This document shows positions 21,806 through 31,111 of a DNA stretch of 64,000 nucleotides, one piece after another (position 1 is the first letter of the stretch; each line of letters begins with the position of its first letter). Under the pieces are notes generated by a model that saw only the letters and a program-made list of their open reading frames with translations, had not been told where the DNA came from and did not search any database. This DNA comes from Beroe forskalii (taxonomy: Eukaryota; Ctenophora; Nuda; Beroida; Beroidae). The translations under genes and the position numbers were made by a program. Where the stretch lies: positions 141,480-205,479 of the forward strand of contig WFMF01000323.1 in NCBI GenBank assembly GCA_011033025.1, written 5' to 3'.

Positions 21806-22319
21806 TAAAACTAAATGTGTGTCAGTCGCTCATTAAATGTTATTTCTTTTATTTCGGAATATATTGAAATTAAACAATATTATCTGATAGAGTAATAGTA
21901 ATAGGGATGTGCAGAAAGAATGGATGGATTTCAATTTCAGCAAGGGAGACTCCCACAACAATATGGAAGAACCTCTTTTACCAAGCAAAGAACATATCCC
22001 TCACCCAAGCAAAGGAAGGCTCCATTAAAGTCCATGAGGACTTCTCCAAGGAGAAGAGACCTTGAACCTAAGGACTCCCTCAACTCCTCCCTGTTACCTG
22101 CTCAGAGCCAGCAGATCTGCAAGTGGATTCCGGTAACAATGTCACATTGAAAGATCAGAAACATGTAGGTAGTTACAGCATATGTAACCACGGTAGAAAA
22201 TCATACTAACTTTACTTACAACAAAGGATCAGCAATTCCGAGGATTACAATATTGCTTTCAGCTGGGAAATTAAACAGGCACGGGGATCAGGTATATGTC
22301 GCCATGACGAATATCTTAA

Positions 22320-22481
22320 CTAGAAAGGGAATTTCTTGAGGGTGATCGTGAGCAGTCTACGTTGCGTTCGGAAAAGAGGATAAAAGTTCAGAATGAGTTC
22401 AGAGACGAGTTCACAACATTTTTCGAACTGTTTGACGCTGTAAGGAATGACTTTGTCAAAAGATATCCCTGGGAGTTTTGA
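22320..22481 (+). CDS. 54-codon exon-like frame, unknown
   Basis: Open 22320-22481 and ending TGA, without ATG. It reads LEREFLEGDREQSTLRSEKR, then NEFRDEFTTFFELFDAVRND and FVKRYPWEF. The charged, Phe-rich, helix-like composition is strongly protein-like. A possible acceptor is cttaactag (ending 22323). It could be a terminal exon of a family-A related gene or a transposon gene fragment. Confidence 0.35.
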   Translation, partial: LEREFLEGDREQSTLRSEKRIKVQNEFRDEFTTFFELFDAVRNDFVKRYPWEF

Positions 22482-22499
22482 TAACTTGTATAAACGGTT

Positions 22500-22965
22500 T
22501 TAACACTCACTAACCAGTTGTTAACTTTGTATTGCTGTATTGATTATAGCAAGAACCCTTTGCACAAAACCGGATAATAGTATTAAAGTATTAAAGATTA
22601 AACAGATACAATAACTGATGACAATTAATCTGCAAACGAAGCAAGTGACCTCAGTTTCATATAGTGTATCGCCAAGGAATAAACGATCCACTGACTGTGA
22701 GCTCAACAGTGACAGACCCTGAGAGGAAAACCCCTGCACCGGAACTAGTGAACCTCATGGATGCAGGCATTATTCAGTGTATATGCTCAAAGATGAATTA
22801 GCTTTTACACAGTTTCTCCAGCACTATTTACAAAAGTTGTCACGAGACCGTTACACTTTAATAAACAGTCCCATATCAAGAGATTTTATTCAAAGTTCAA
22901 ACATATAATATTTGCTTTTGCCGAAAAAAAGAACCCCGTCAAATAATCATACCACCTGCTCTTAC
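22500..22965. other. intron DNA, nothing recognised
   Basis: No supported frame, repeat or signal. A 72-codon reverse frame (22521-22739) lacks support. Confidence 0.3.
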
Positions 22966-22971
22966 CAGGGT

Positions 22972-23178
22972 ATGAAGCAAAGAATCGAGAAATCAGACAA
23001 TTTATTTAAGGATCAGGAGTTGGCATTGAAGATTGAAGAAGTGAGAGAGGAAATGCTCATAGCAGGGTGGTGAGCCCTGAGCATCAGGTTAAAAATAGAC
23101 GTGCCGTGTCACATCAATCAAGAGAAAAAGGTTCTGCATCATAACTTCGCAGCCATCCACTTCTGGTTTGATAGCTGA
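22972..23178 (+). pseudogene. coding-like fragment with one in-frame stop
   Basis: ATG at 22972 opens MKQRIEKSDNLFKDQELALK and continues IEEVREEMLIAGW, then a TGA (23071-23073). The same frame goes on as LKIDVPCHINQEKKVLHHNF to a TGA at 23176. The charged, coiled-coil-like composition on both sides of the stop suggests a single inactivating change. Confidence 0.3.
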
Positions 23179-23559
23179 GCAAGCTAAATCAGTTAAATCA
23201 GTAATCTGTTCGCTAGTAATTTTATAATTTAATAGTTTATTCGTCATAGAAAGATTTTAAGGTTTATTGGCATATTTGAGGGATATCACAGGGGACTAGG
23301 GACGGACTAGTTGAGCAGCTGTCTGGATGCTGCCACAAACAATTGGTCAGCTGGGGCGAAAGATAAAATTGACAACACAAGACAGAAATTATATGATGAT
23401 ATTATAATAAGAAAGTAAATGAGGACAAGGGTTGTGGAAGTCAACTTTCGATGACTGGTGTGAGGGCACACCGCACAAGTAAAGAGAAGATTAACAGATA
23501 CCAATTGCGAAGTCGTTAATTAATTAAATACTCGCTTACTGTATTATTCTATTGAACAT

Positions 23560-24250
23560 GTTATCACAAAACACTATAAAAACATTTGAAGCTGAAGTCC
23601 AGAAGAATCCTGGACTTAATCTTTGAAAATAAGCTATCGTACACGCCCAGTTACACCATTTCATCTTCCGATGTAGTACTGGAAGCACAGGTCAATATAA
23701 GCCAGGTGAAGAGTCACACGTGGAACGTAACGTTGGCCTGCAATAGGCAGCATACCGATGATGAAACATCGCTGCATATAATAATATATGTTCAAGGGAC
23801 TGGTTGCGGAATTGGTATCCAGAGAAATCGTGGTAGAAAATAGCAATATAATATTCAGACCCCAGATTCAAAGACAGCTTGTCCTTGAGGATTAATTTGA
23901 TGGAGAAAAAGCTTGGAAATTGAAACACGGGGGATAGAATAATAGATATGTCAACCAATTGTGACTCGGGGTGGTAAAGAAAAAACGTTTGTTTATTCAT
24001 ACGCATTGTGAATACAGAAGAAATACCAACTTTAAAAGCTCGATGCAAATTGCTTGAAATTCCTGGTCACTCATCAAAACAAGGATTCCCTTATGGCATC
24101 TGGTCCTGGTGTAGGGGACCTCAAAGGAAAAGGCGGAGCAGTTGTATGGCCAACTACTGAATGCAGTAATCCAAATCAGGCTGCGCAAAAAATTTCATTA
24201 AACTGCTCACTGTTCAGCACTGTAACCAGCACCGAGGGAGGCATATAATA
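23560..24250. repeat. family-B repeat, copy 1
   Basis: Shares gggatagaataatagat-type, ttcatacgcattgtgaa and atggccaactactgaa blocks with 26,080-26,690. The + strand frame keeps GKGGAVVWPTTE in both copies. A reverse-strand frame (AFSSWPYNC / AFSSWPYYC) is also kept, so the coding strand is uncertain. Confidence 0.6.
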
Positions 24251-24269
24251 ATTTACCTTTCTTTTTAAA

Positions 24270-24414
24270 CACCACCAAAACCGTTGGACGGTTGGTCTGG
24301 TAACCCCCCGCTGGTTTGGATGTGATCAGCCCAATTTGTCTCTTTTCAAGTTCCGTTGTCACATCCAAACCCGCGGGGGGTTACTAGACCAACCGTCCAA
24401 CGGTTTTGGTGGTG
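24270..24414. repeat. 145-bp hairpin, 56-bp arms
   Basis: The left arm (caccaccaaaaccgttggac, ggttggtctggtaacccccc) is the almost exact reverse complement of the right arm, with two mismatches and a loop of about 33 bp. It is GC-rich in an AT-rich setting. It resembles a small MITE or a structured-RNA precursor. Parts of the arm (ggggggttac) recur near 25,893-25,905. Confidence 0.85.
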
Positions 24415-24429
24415 ATATCTTGACAGATT

Positions 24430-24930
24430 TATGAAGTTTGAACCCATGTAACTTGCCCTATACTAAGGCAGTTTGGACCCACGTTACTTGCCCTCACGTA
24501 GTCTGAACCCACGTAACTAGCTCACACGCAAGCCGAACCCACGTAACTCACCCTTACGAAGTCCAAAACTACGTTATTCTAACTTGGAATTACTAGAATT
24601 GATATATTTCTTAATTTCTACAAATCGTCCACGCGAACTCACGTGCTTAAATATAGCAACCAGATCTAATTTCACGTTCATAAGTCGTATCTGAACTCAT
24701 TTCAACGTAACCAAGTCGAAAATCCCGTGTAAATATCAATTTCTTCAAATCCCCTAATTTCTACAAAACGTCCGTGTGTACTCACGTGCTAAAATATGGC
24801 AACCAGATCTAATTTCATGTGCATTAGTCGTATTTAAACTCATTTCAACATTATCAAGTCGAAAATCCTGCGTAAATATCAATTTCTTCAAATCCCCTAA
24901 TTTCTACAAAACGTCCGCGTGAACTCACGT
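24430..24930 (+). repeat. ACCCACGTAACT repeats and a 150-bp tandem duplication
   Basis: 24,440-24,560 contains about four 36-bp units with gaacccacgtaact. 24,600-24,920 is a tandem duplication of about 150 bp (atttctacaaaacgtccg, gaactcacgtgctt, ggcaaccagatctaatttc). Confidence 0.75.
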
Positions 24931-24951
24931 GCTTCACTAGTCCATCGTATA

Positions 24952-25197
24952 TTTCCCCGTTATTCGGACCCCCGTTATTCGGACCCCCGTTATTCGGACC
25001 CCCGTTATTCGGACCCCCGTTACTCGGACCCCCGATATTCGGACCCCCGTTATTCGGACCCCTGTTAATCGGACCCCCGTTACTCGGACCCCCGTTATTC
25101 GGACCCCCGTTATTTGGACCCCCGATATTTGGACCCCCGTTATTCGGACCCCCATTATTCGGACCCCCGTTATTCGGACCCCCGTTATTCTGACCCA
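24952..25197 (+). repeat. 15-bp minisatellite CCCCGTTATTCGGAC
   Basis: Sixteen tandem 15-bp units with few substitutions (gttatt/gatatt/gttact). Because 15 is a multiple of 3 it yields a long reverse-strand (GGPNN)n frame (24854-25306); this is taken as an artefact since it has no start or splice context. Confidence 0.93.
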
Positions 25198-25199
25198 CA

Positions 25200-25800
25200 T
25201 AAGCTATGAGTTGGAGATGTAAAAGTAGCGCAAAATAGCGTTCTATCACAAAATACGCTATTTTAGTGGTTTTACACGATTTTGATGACGTCATCACAGC
25301 ACCCAAATAGGCTCAAACCAACTTCCCATATAGCCTATAAGACAATTCCGCCTTAGTACAACATACTTTGACCGGTCTCATCTCAAGATAAGCTGCAGTT
25401 CTTGACATATCACTCGTTTAAGTTTTTCTCCTAAAATTTTGAAATTGATTTTTCACCGTACCTTAGAAAATCGCGTATATCTCGATGAAAAATCGAGATA
25501 GCCCAATGATCCGTATGATTTTCTGAAAGCTCTTTAAATTTCCAACTAACGATTTTTCAACATTTTTGAGCTATCTCCATTCCTTCTTGGTGAAAAATGC
25601 GCATAAAGATGGCCTATTCTCGCTAAAAAAGCAATAAAATTTCGCTAAGTTGATGACGTCATAGTGACGTGAAAATGACGTCACCAGAACTTCTCTTATA
25701 GCCTATAACATTTTCCCATCTTAGATCAACAAAACCTGACCTCGATCATGGCTCTACCATATCCCGTTCTTGAGATCTCGGCTTTATAACTTTGCTCCTA
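25200..25800 (+). promoter_or_regulatory. diverged duplication with three TGACGTCA sites
   Basis: TGACGTCA, the consensus cAMP-response element bound by CREB/ATF factors, occurs at 25286-25293, 25654-25661 and 25676-25683. The sites sit in a diverged direct duplication (about 370 bp apart; atagcctataagacaatt / atagcctataacattttc). An octamer is not expected three times in 400 bp by chance. Whether it regulates the host gene is unknown. Confidence 0.4.
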
Positions 25801-25879
25801 ATTATCATGCTATATATTATATATTATTATTATATCACCCTGTGACACTCAATTCTCTAACTTATACCCCTGGCCAGTT

Positions 25880-26075
25880 TTCTTTTTACCGCGGGGGGTT
25901 ACCGCCCTGGCCAGGGCGGGAATCTACATGAAATACCTCAGTACAATTATTGTGATGAACCAATGTCAGAAATGCAAGTATTGTATTGTAAAAAGTAAAA
26001 AGTAAGTACAGTAATTCAATCGCATTTGATATAGTTAATTCACTCCAAGATGATGAACGCCTCTATTTCCCTCAA
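25880..26075. other. intron DNA, nothing firm
   Basis: A short GC palindromic stretch (ccgccctggccagggcgg, 25,901-25,918) is the only notable sequence. Confidence 0.3.
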
Positions 26076-26079
26076 TAGA

Positions 26080-26690
26080 AAAGGTAAACCCTTTATTACC
26101 TGAACCAAAGGATTCAGAAGAGCTCACACAGAGGTCAGAGCTACCTGGTCTCAAAATTGGTATATAAATAGAGACACTGGTTCTTGAGACCCAAGTAAGG
26201 AACTATTTCACCCATTGATACTGAGGAAATTAACTGAAGAATTGATTGAGAGACATGGGATAGATCAATAATAGGTAGGATAACCAGTCGCGAGTTGGTT
26301 TAGAAAAAATGCTTGAATACAGATTCTGAGCTTGTGTTTTCATACGCATTGTTAACACTTTACACAGAAGAAAAACCAATTAACCAGTTAACCGGTTAAA
26401 AGGTTGAAGCAAATTGCTGGAAATTCCCAGTCAAAGCAAAGATTCCCTTGTATGGGTCCCAAAAGGGTAAAGGTGGCGCAGTAGTATGGCCAACTACTGA
26501 AGGCCCTATGAAAAGGACGAGAAGGAAAATTTTCACTGTTCAGCACTATAACAGCGCTGGAGTGAAACATAATATACTTTTTATCTACATTAATATAGGT
26601 ATACCACAATACAGTTAACAGTACTATGTGGTGAACCATTGTCAGGAATGTTATTATTATTTCGTGAGGAACCTTCAATTATTCAATCGC
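26080..26690. repeat. family-B repeat, copy 2
   Basis: Second copy of the repeat at 23,560-24,250. The + frame reads KIPLYGSQKGKGGAVVWPTT. Differences include loss of about 20 bp and many substitutions. Confidence 0.6.
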
Positions 26691-26699
26691 ATTTGAAAT

Positions 26700-27890
26700 T
26701 GATTCAACATGATATATACTTCTACTTGCTATAAGCATACGAGGGGAGCCGGGAGGCAATACTTAAGTGCAGAATACGAGATTCTAACGACCTGTAGTGG
26801 GAAAAGTCTGGGAGAAAACCGGAGGTAGATACTCAGGAATTTAAGACAGATAACAAACGGCAAACGAAGCAAATTAAGAAATTATACATCGTCACATTTT
26901 TCAGTATATATTGTGATCTAATGATTCGATGATAGTTCGATGTTGACACTATTTAATTCGCTCCTGTCCGATGTTCAGATAGCAGAGGGAGCTCTGGCGA
27001 GAAACCAATCGACTAAAAAACAAAAAAAGCGAACAATTTCGTGAAATTAATGAACTACCTTGTAATTTTAATGAGCCAGTACTGTACTTGAAATATTCAA
27101 ATATTTTAGTATTTCAGCAGGTTTTCAATCACAACTAAAGTGTATCTATCAGCAACGTTACATGCTGAAAAATAAAGTACAGCTATGATGCTTCCACACC
27201 AGCCGGACATAAGCCTTCAATCAAGCTACAGCAACAGAGGGAGAGGATGGACTTAGTTATAACGTTGAGGAAGACATAGACAGTGCACATGGCAACAACT
27301 GGTCACACCTAAAACATCCCTATATTCAGAGAAGACCTGGTTGAAATCAGTTATTCAAGAACCAAGGAGGAGATATCGAATATCTTTTTCCAGATTAAAT
27401 TGTTATTCCAAATATATTATACTATATTTATAAGCGCTTTGTGGTTCCCTCGCAAGGGCTTTCAATCAACAATAAAAAGAAAATCAAGATAAGATAATAT
27501 CGAAGAAAATTTAACAAGTATCGTCGGGATCCTTTTATATGTATAGCATTTCCTTTCTAACGTTCTAAGAGCTTCTTTTTATTGAAGGGCAGGGGGTCTT
27601 TGGGATGCCACAGTCCAAAATGGAGAGTGACCAGTAATGTAAGCTACCAGAAAAACGTTACCGAACGGAAAGATATTTTTCTTAGTATGAGTTCTGCAAT
27701 TTTGAAAATTCGTATTTTGCCAGTAAAATTACACTTACAGTGCATGCACAAACTGAAAACTCCTAGTCCTAAATTTTTGGAGAACCATACTGAAACTTTT
27801 CAGATATTAAGAGATTTTTCGGAAATATATATTTTATTACATTTTGAATTTTATTTTGAATGCTTTTATAGGCCTTAGAACCGAAAATAT
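26700..27890. other. intron DNA with minor coding-like traces
   Basis: A short frame near 27,240-27,345 reads DGLSYNVEEDIDSAHGNNW and stops. A frame at 27582-27878 lacks support. No repeats were identified. Confidence 0.3.
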
Positions 27891-27904
27891 GCGCAGTGGC
27901 AAAA

Positions 27905-28165
27905 TTTTGAATTACCTCCACACTCACGCATTAATCCCCAGGGTAACACAAGAGTTTGAGGGTTAAGTGTGAATGTTGGAGTAATGCTTGAGTTTGGGTG
28001 TAACGCAAAAGGGAAAAAATGGCGCACCCTACTACTCCCACATTCGCGCGTTACCCCACACTCCCACGTCACAGACTCTGGCGTTACCCCCCACGGCCCA
28101 CTCCCACCTCACAAACTCACACGTTACCCCCTCACTCCCTCGTCACAGACTCACGCGTTACCCCC
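27905..28165 (+). repeat. CACACTCxCGCGTTACCCC repeats next to the last EF-hand exon
   Basis: Degenerate units of about 33 bp (gtcacagactc, gcgttacccc) run up to the acceptor at 28169 and supply its pyrimidine-rich tract. The frames at 27,969-28,197 on either strand are repeat artefacts until the exon begins. Confidence 0.6.
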
Positions 28166-28169
28166 TCAG

Positions 28170-28354
28170 GTGCGGAGTTGATGGCGCTGATAGCTGACGT
28201 GTTGGAGTACGCGGATATCCGGGTTACGGGCGAGCTCCTGTTCGAGATGGTGGACGCTGCGCTGGAGCTGTGCGATAAGACCAGCCTCATGAAGCTGCAC
28301 CGGGAGGACCTCACCGTCATCCTCACGCAGCTTCCCAAGCAGAGAATGGTCTAG
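28170..28354 (+). CDS. calbindin/secretagogin-like hexa-EF-hand protein, terminal exon 6
   Basis: It starts after cccctcag. Joined in phase 1 to the exon ending 7876 it continues DGNGTIDAG|AELMALIADV, which completes the fifth EF-hand and its exit helix. Then comes linker TGELLFEMVDAALELC and the degenerate sixth EF-hand (KTSLMKLHREDLTVILTQ), ending QRMV and TAG. Family members end in the same way, with a non-binding sixth hand (compare LYRTDLALIL in calbindin). In the fifth hand Glu falls one position late (loop residue 13) because of an extra residue at the junction. GC content is well above the flanking DNA. No other partner exon fits this phase and motif within the window. Confidence 0.75.
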
Positions 28355-28477
28355 GGGGCAGAACGTGTGTGTGTGTGTTGGTCGCAGGAGACTGTAGGTT
28401 GCGGGATGAGTTGTGAGGATGTCATGTGCTGGGGTGCGAATTGATCATGGTGTCCTTTCTAAACCCGATTCTTCGTT

Positions 28478-28483
28478 AATAAA
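28478..28483 (+). terminator. AATAAA polyadenylation signal of the EF-hand gene
   Basis: AATAAA lies 124 bp after the stop codon, in an AT-rich 3' region that also includes a (GT)n stretch at 28,365-28,378. Confidence 0.6.
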
Positions 28484-28499
28484 ATATTATGTCAACTCA

Positions 28500-29430
28500 G
28501 TATCATGCTGTTCAGAAAGGGACTCAGTTGGCAGTTGTGAAAAAAGCTCTAGAAATAAACAGACTTAAAATCAAAAAGTGGTACTTAGTCAGTTTAAATA
28601 ATTCGACTCCAGTCTGGATATTGTGAGACTGCTATGTTACATGGCGGAGTGATATTAGTGGCTCAGGGTGCAGTAGAACCTTAACAAGGTCATTATCATT
28701 GTGAGCTTTACTGCTAAGTACCAATCTCATCAATGAAGTTATGATACTGCCATGGACTCATGGAAACTAAGTCTGTAGAACTTTCTTCACATTTAAAATG
28801 ATTATGTACAGAGTACTCCAATCTCCTTGATTGTATATTTCTGGAGTATCTGGGCGTGGGTGGTATCAGGGCTTATTAACCATTAATCAATAATCATGAG
28901 CGTTGATATGTGTGCATATTGCGTGGATTTATTAATGAAGTTTGAAGATGGCGCAACCATGCTAACGCGATATTTGATGATTTTCAAATAAAAATTGTTT
29001 GTTATTAAAGTTCTAATTAGAAACATAATTTTGACCCATTTATTAACACAGTATATTGATGTATACAACTGTGTGTCTAAAAAATTTAACGATAATTTTG
29101 TATGTGAAATTTATTTTGCTTTATTATTTATATTTGATCTCACAATTTGATGAAAATATACTAACAAGGTATTTGATGAATTCCAAATTTTTGACCTAAA
29201 TAAAGTTTCTTTTCCTTAGTTCCTTTGCAGAAACTCAGAAAGTTATTTTCCCTTTATAACGATTTTCATGTATAATGTGTACAGCAATATTGAGTTCAGC
29301 AACATAGAATGTTACAATGACGGGAGAGGGGGTCAACTAGATTATCAGTGTTAGGGAATCATGAACTGTAGTAAGATAAAAATCAGGTTTAACTCCCAGT
29401 TTTGAACACTCTGATCGTCCATCCGCCCAA
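28500..29430. other. intergenic, nothing recognised
   Basis: AT-rich DNA with no supported frame or repeat. Confidence 0.35.
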
Positions 29431-29859
29431 GTCACTACTTAATTCCTGTTACGACCCATCCCCCCTTTCCCAGGTGGCCCCAAAAATGCAACAAAAGCAA
29501 CATATAAATTTTTCTGTGTTTGGAGTTTTGGTATGTCATAGTTTTGGACCATATGTTTTTTAAACAAAAATTGGAGTATATAACTCAGAAATTTCCGATT
29601 CATTAACGAAAACCAGTTTTTCGACCATATTTCTGCATCTGGGGCCATAGCTATACAGTAAATGAATTTCAACTTTTGTCCCCTTTGACAGTTCCATGAT
29701 GCTCTGAAAATGCCCCGAATTGTGAAATTGTCATTAAAATTACACACAATAATGCAAACCAAACCCAATCTGTCACACGGGACCAACCAGGGTCCAAGGC
29801 CTAGGAACCTGGACCCTGGACTTACACACATATACTCAGCTTTATAACAACTATTATCA

Positions 29860-30735
29860 GAGAAATTAACTTATCAATTCTTTTGATAGTTTTTAACAGT
29901 AGATAAATTGATTTGATCGAAAAATAGAGACAAAATAGCAACGCAATGTTCTGTCACGTGAATATAGCCGTAGTGAGCAGTTACCATACCACACTGATTA
30001 CGATAAATTGAGGAAGGAATGGTCCTCATATCTGAGGTTTCTGGCAAGTCTTTCCAGGGAATGGAAGATTAGGCGTGGGATAGTGACATTCTCCCGTGCA
30101 ATGCCGCAATGGCCCTCCAGTGGGCTCACTTAACAATAACAATGCTTGTTTGACAGAATGGACTTGTCAAAGCCAAGCTTCTTATTGCTTCATTGTGGAT
30201 AAGATTATCTCTTTGATTCACAAGGAACTTTGCTTTTATGCTATGGAACAATTTAAAGTAGTTTCTGGTACAATACTGTCAGATCCCTCCCACCGGGATT
30301 TACATACGTATAATATTAGAGATATCATGATAGGTTTTAATTGATTATTTTCAATAACAAACTGTTCTTTCCACCACGTTGCATGACATATACAGAGCAT
30401 TGTCCTTTGCTAATTCTGCTTTCAAACTTTCTGCTTCGCTGAACTAGTCTCTTTCCACGGATGTTGTATTTATTACCAAAATTCAGTATTATAAAAAGGA
30501 AGAAATATTTAATTGAATTATTTTTATCGGTTAATTCATAGCAGATTAATTAATTTGATTGAGAAGGAGATAAATAGAGATAACATAGAGAGTAGATGAT
30601 AATTTGGTGATGCAATGCAATGTCAGTGTTACGTGAATATAGCTGGTGTGATCCGTTAGAGCACCTATAACCTATGGAACCAAGCCGATTACGATTGGAC
30701 AAGGGTACAGATCCAGTTGAAATGGCATTGAGCAC
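29860..30735. repeat. direct duplication of about 150 bp, 650 bp apart
   Basis: 29,870-30,010 and 30,535-30,715 share aaattgatttgat, tagagacaaaatag / tagagataacatag, aacgcaatgttctgtcacgt / tgcaatgtcagtgttacgt, gaatatagc and ctgattacgat / ccgattacgat. The copies are diverged. Confidence 0.5.
30084..30344 (+). CDS. exon-like frame, Cys-containing, unknown
   Basis: Open from 30084 to TGA at 30342-30344 with no ATG near its start. It contains VQCRNGPPVGSLNNNNACL, then TEWTCQSQASYCF and a hydrophobic helix IVDKIISLIHKELCFYAM. It lies between the two copies of the duplicated segment. The composition is protein-like, but no splice sites were confirmed and no family is recognised. Confidence 0.25.
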
Positions 30736-31111
30736 ATCAAAATGGTTAAATAATTATCACATTATATCGAAGAAAGGATTTTGATCATACACTTCACTAC
30801 TCCAGCTTTAGTGACACACGCCTGAAACAGAAGATATCAACCTGGGATTATAAGAAGAATGCTTGACATAAGCATTGCCGATTCATCATGACAAGTTGCC
30901 AAAAATATACATAACTGAAGGCATACCATTTATCGTGGTGGGAAGAATATTAATAATTGCCAATTTTCTTATTCAATAAATTTTGGGAGGTCTTCAAAAT
31001 ATTTACAACCCACATCCCGTATCACTACCGTATGACTACTGTAGAGAATCCAATCATTCCGCCAAATATCCTGTATTCTTTACATCTATAGGAAAGAAAG
31101 AAGATACTAGA

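Larger units (their letters stand above)
20160..22250 (+). repeat. family-A repeat, copy 4, split by an insertion
   Basis: The left part 20,160-20,697 opens with a frame at 20,244 (MSQHRGITKSEKGSGSRDTE) and carries the IAIKTDKLKAYRFQ block. The right part resumes at 21,806 with the spacer and the middle block after a tttcaatttcag acceptor (ARETPTTIWKNLFYQAKN). The two parts join smoothly when the 1.1-kb element between them is removed. The 3' RKCNPAFPPLG block is absent. Confidence 0.65.
7877..28169 (+). other. 20.3-kb fifth intron of the EF-hand gene
   Basis: The donor is GCAG|GTTAGT at 7877 and the acceptor is cccctcag at 28169. Joining the two in phase 1 completes the fifth EF-hand and opens the sixth, which is the evidence that this is one intron. 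It contains another gene, two TIR elements, a foldback element, a hairpin, several minisatellites and degraded coding repeats, each listed separately. The other introns of the gene are 820 bp or less, so this one appears inflated by insertions. Confidence 0.7.

Noticed and set aside
24854-25306. 150-codon (GGPNN)n frame, reverse strand
   Set aside because: Product of a 15-bp minisatellite; no splice sites or start context.
29439-29831. 130-codon reverse-strand frame (ends FLGPPGKGGMGRN)
   Set aside because: No splice, start or family support. The sequence style (gagttatatactcc, aaaactggtttt) resembles the non-coding foldback monomers, so I treat it as possible repeat DNA.
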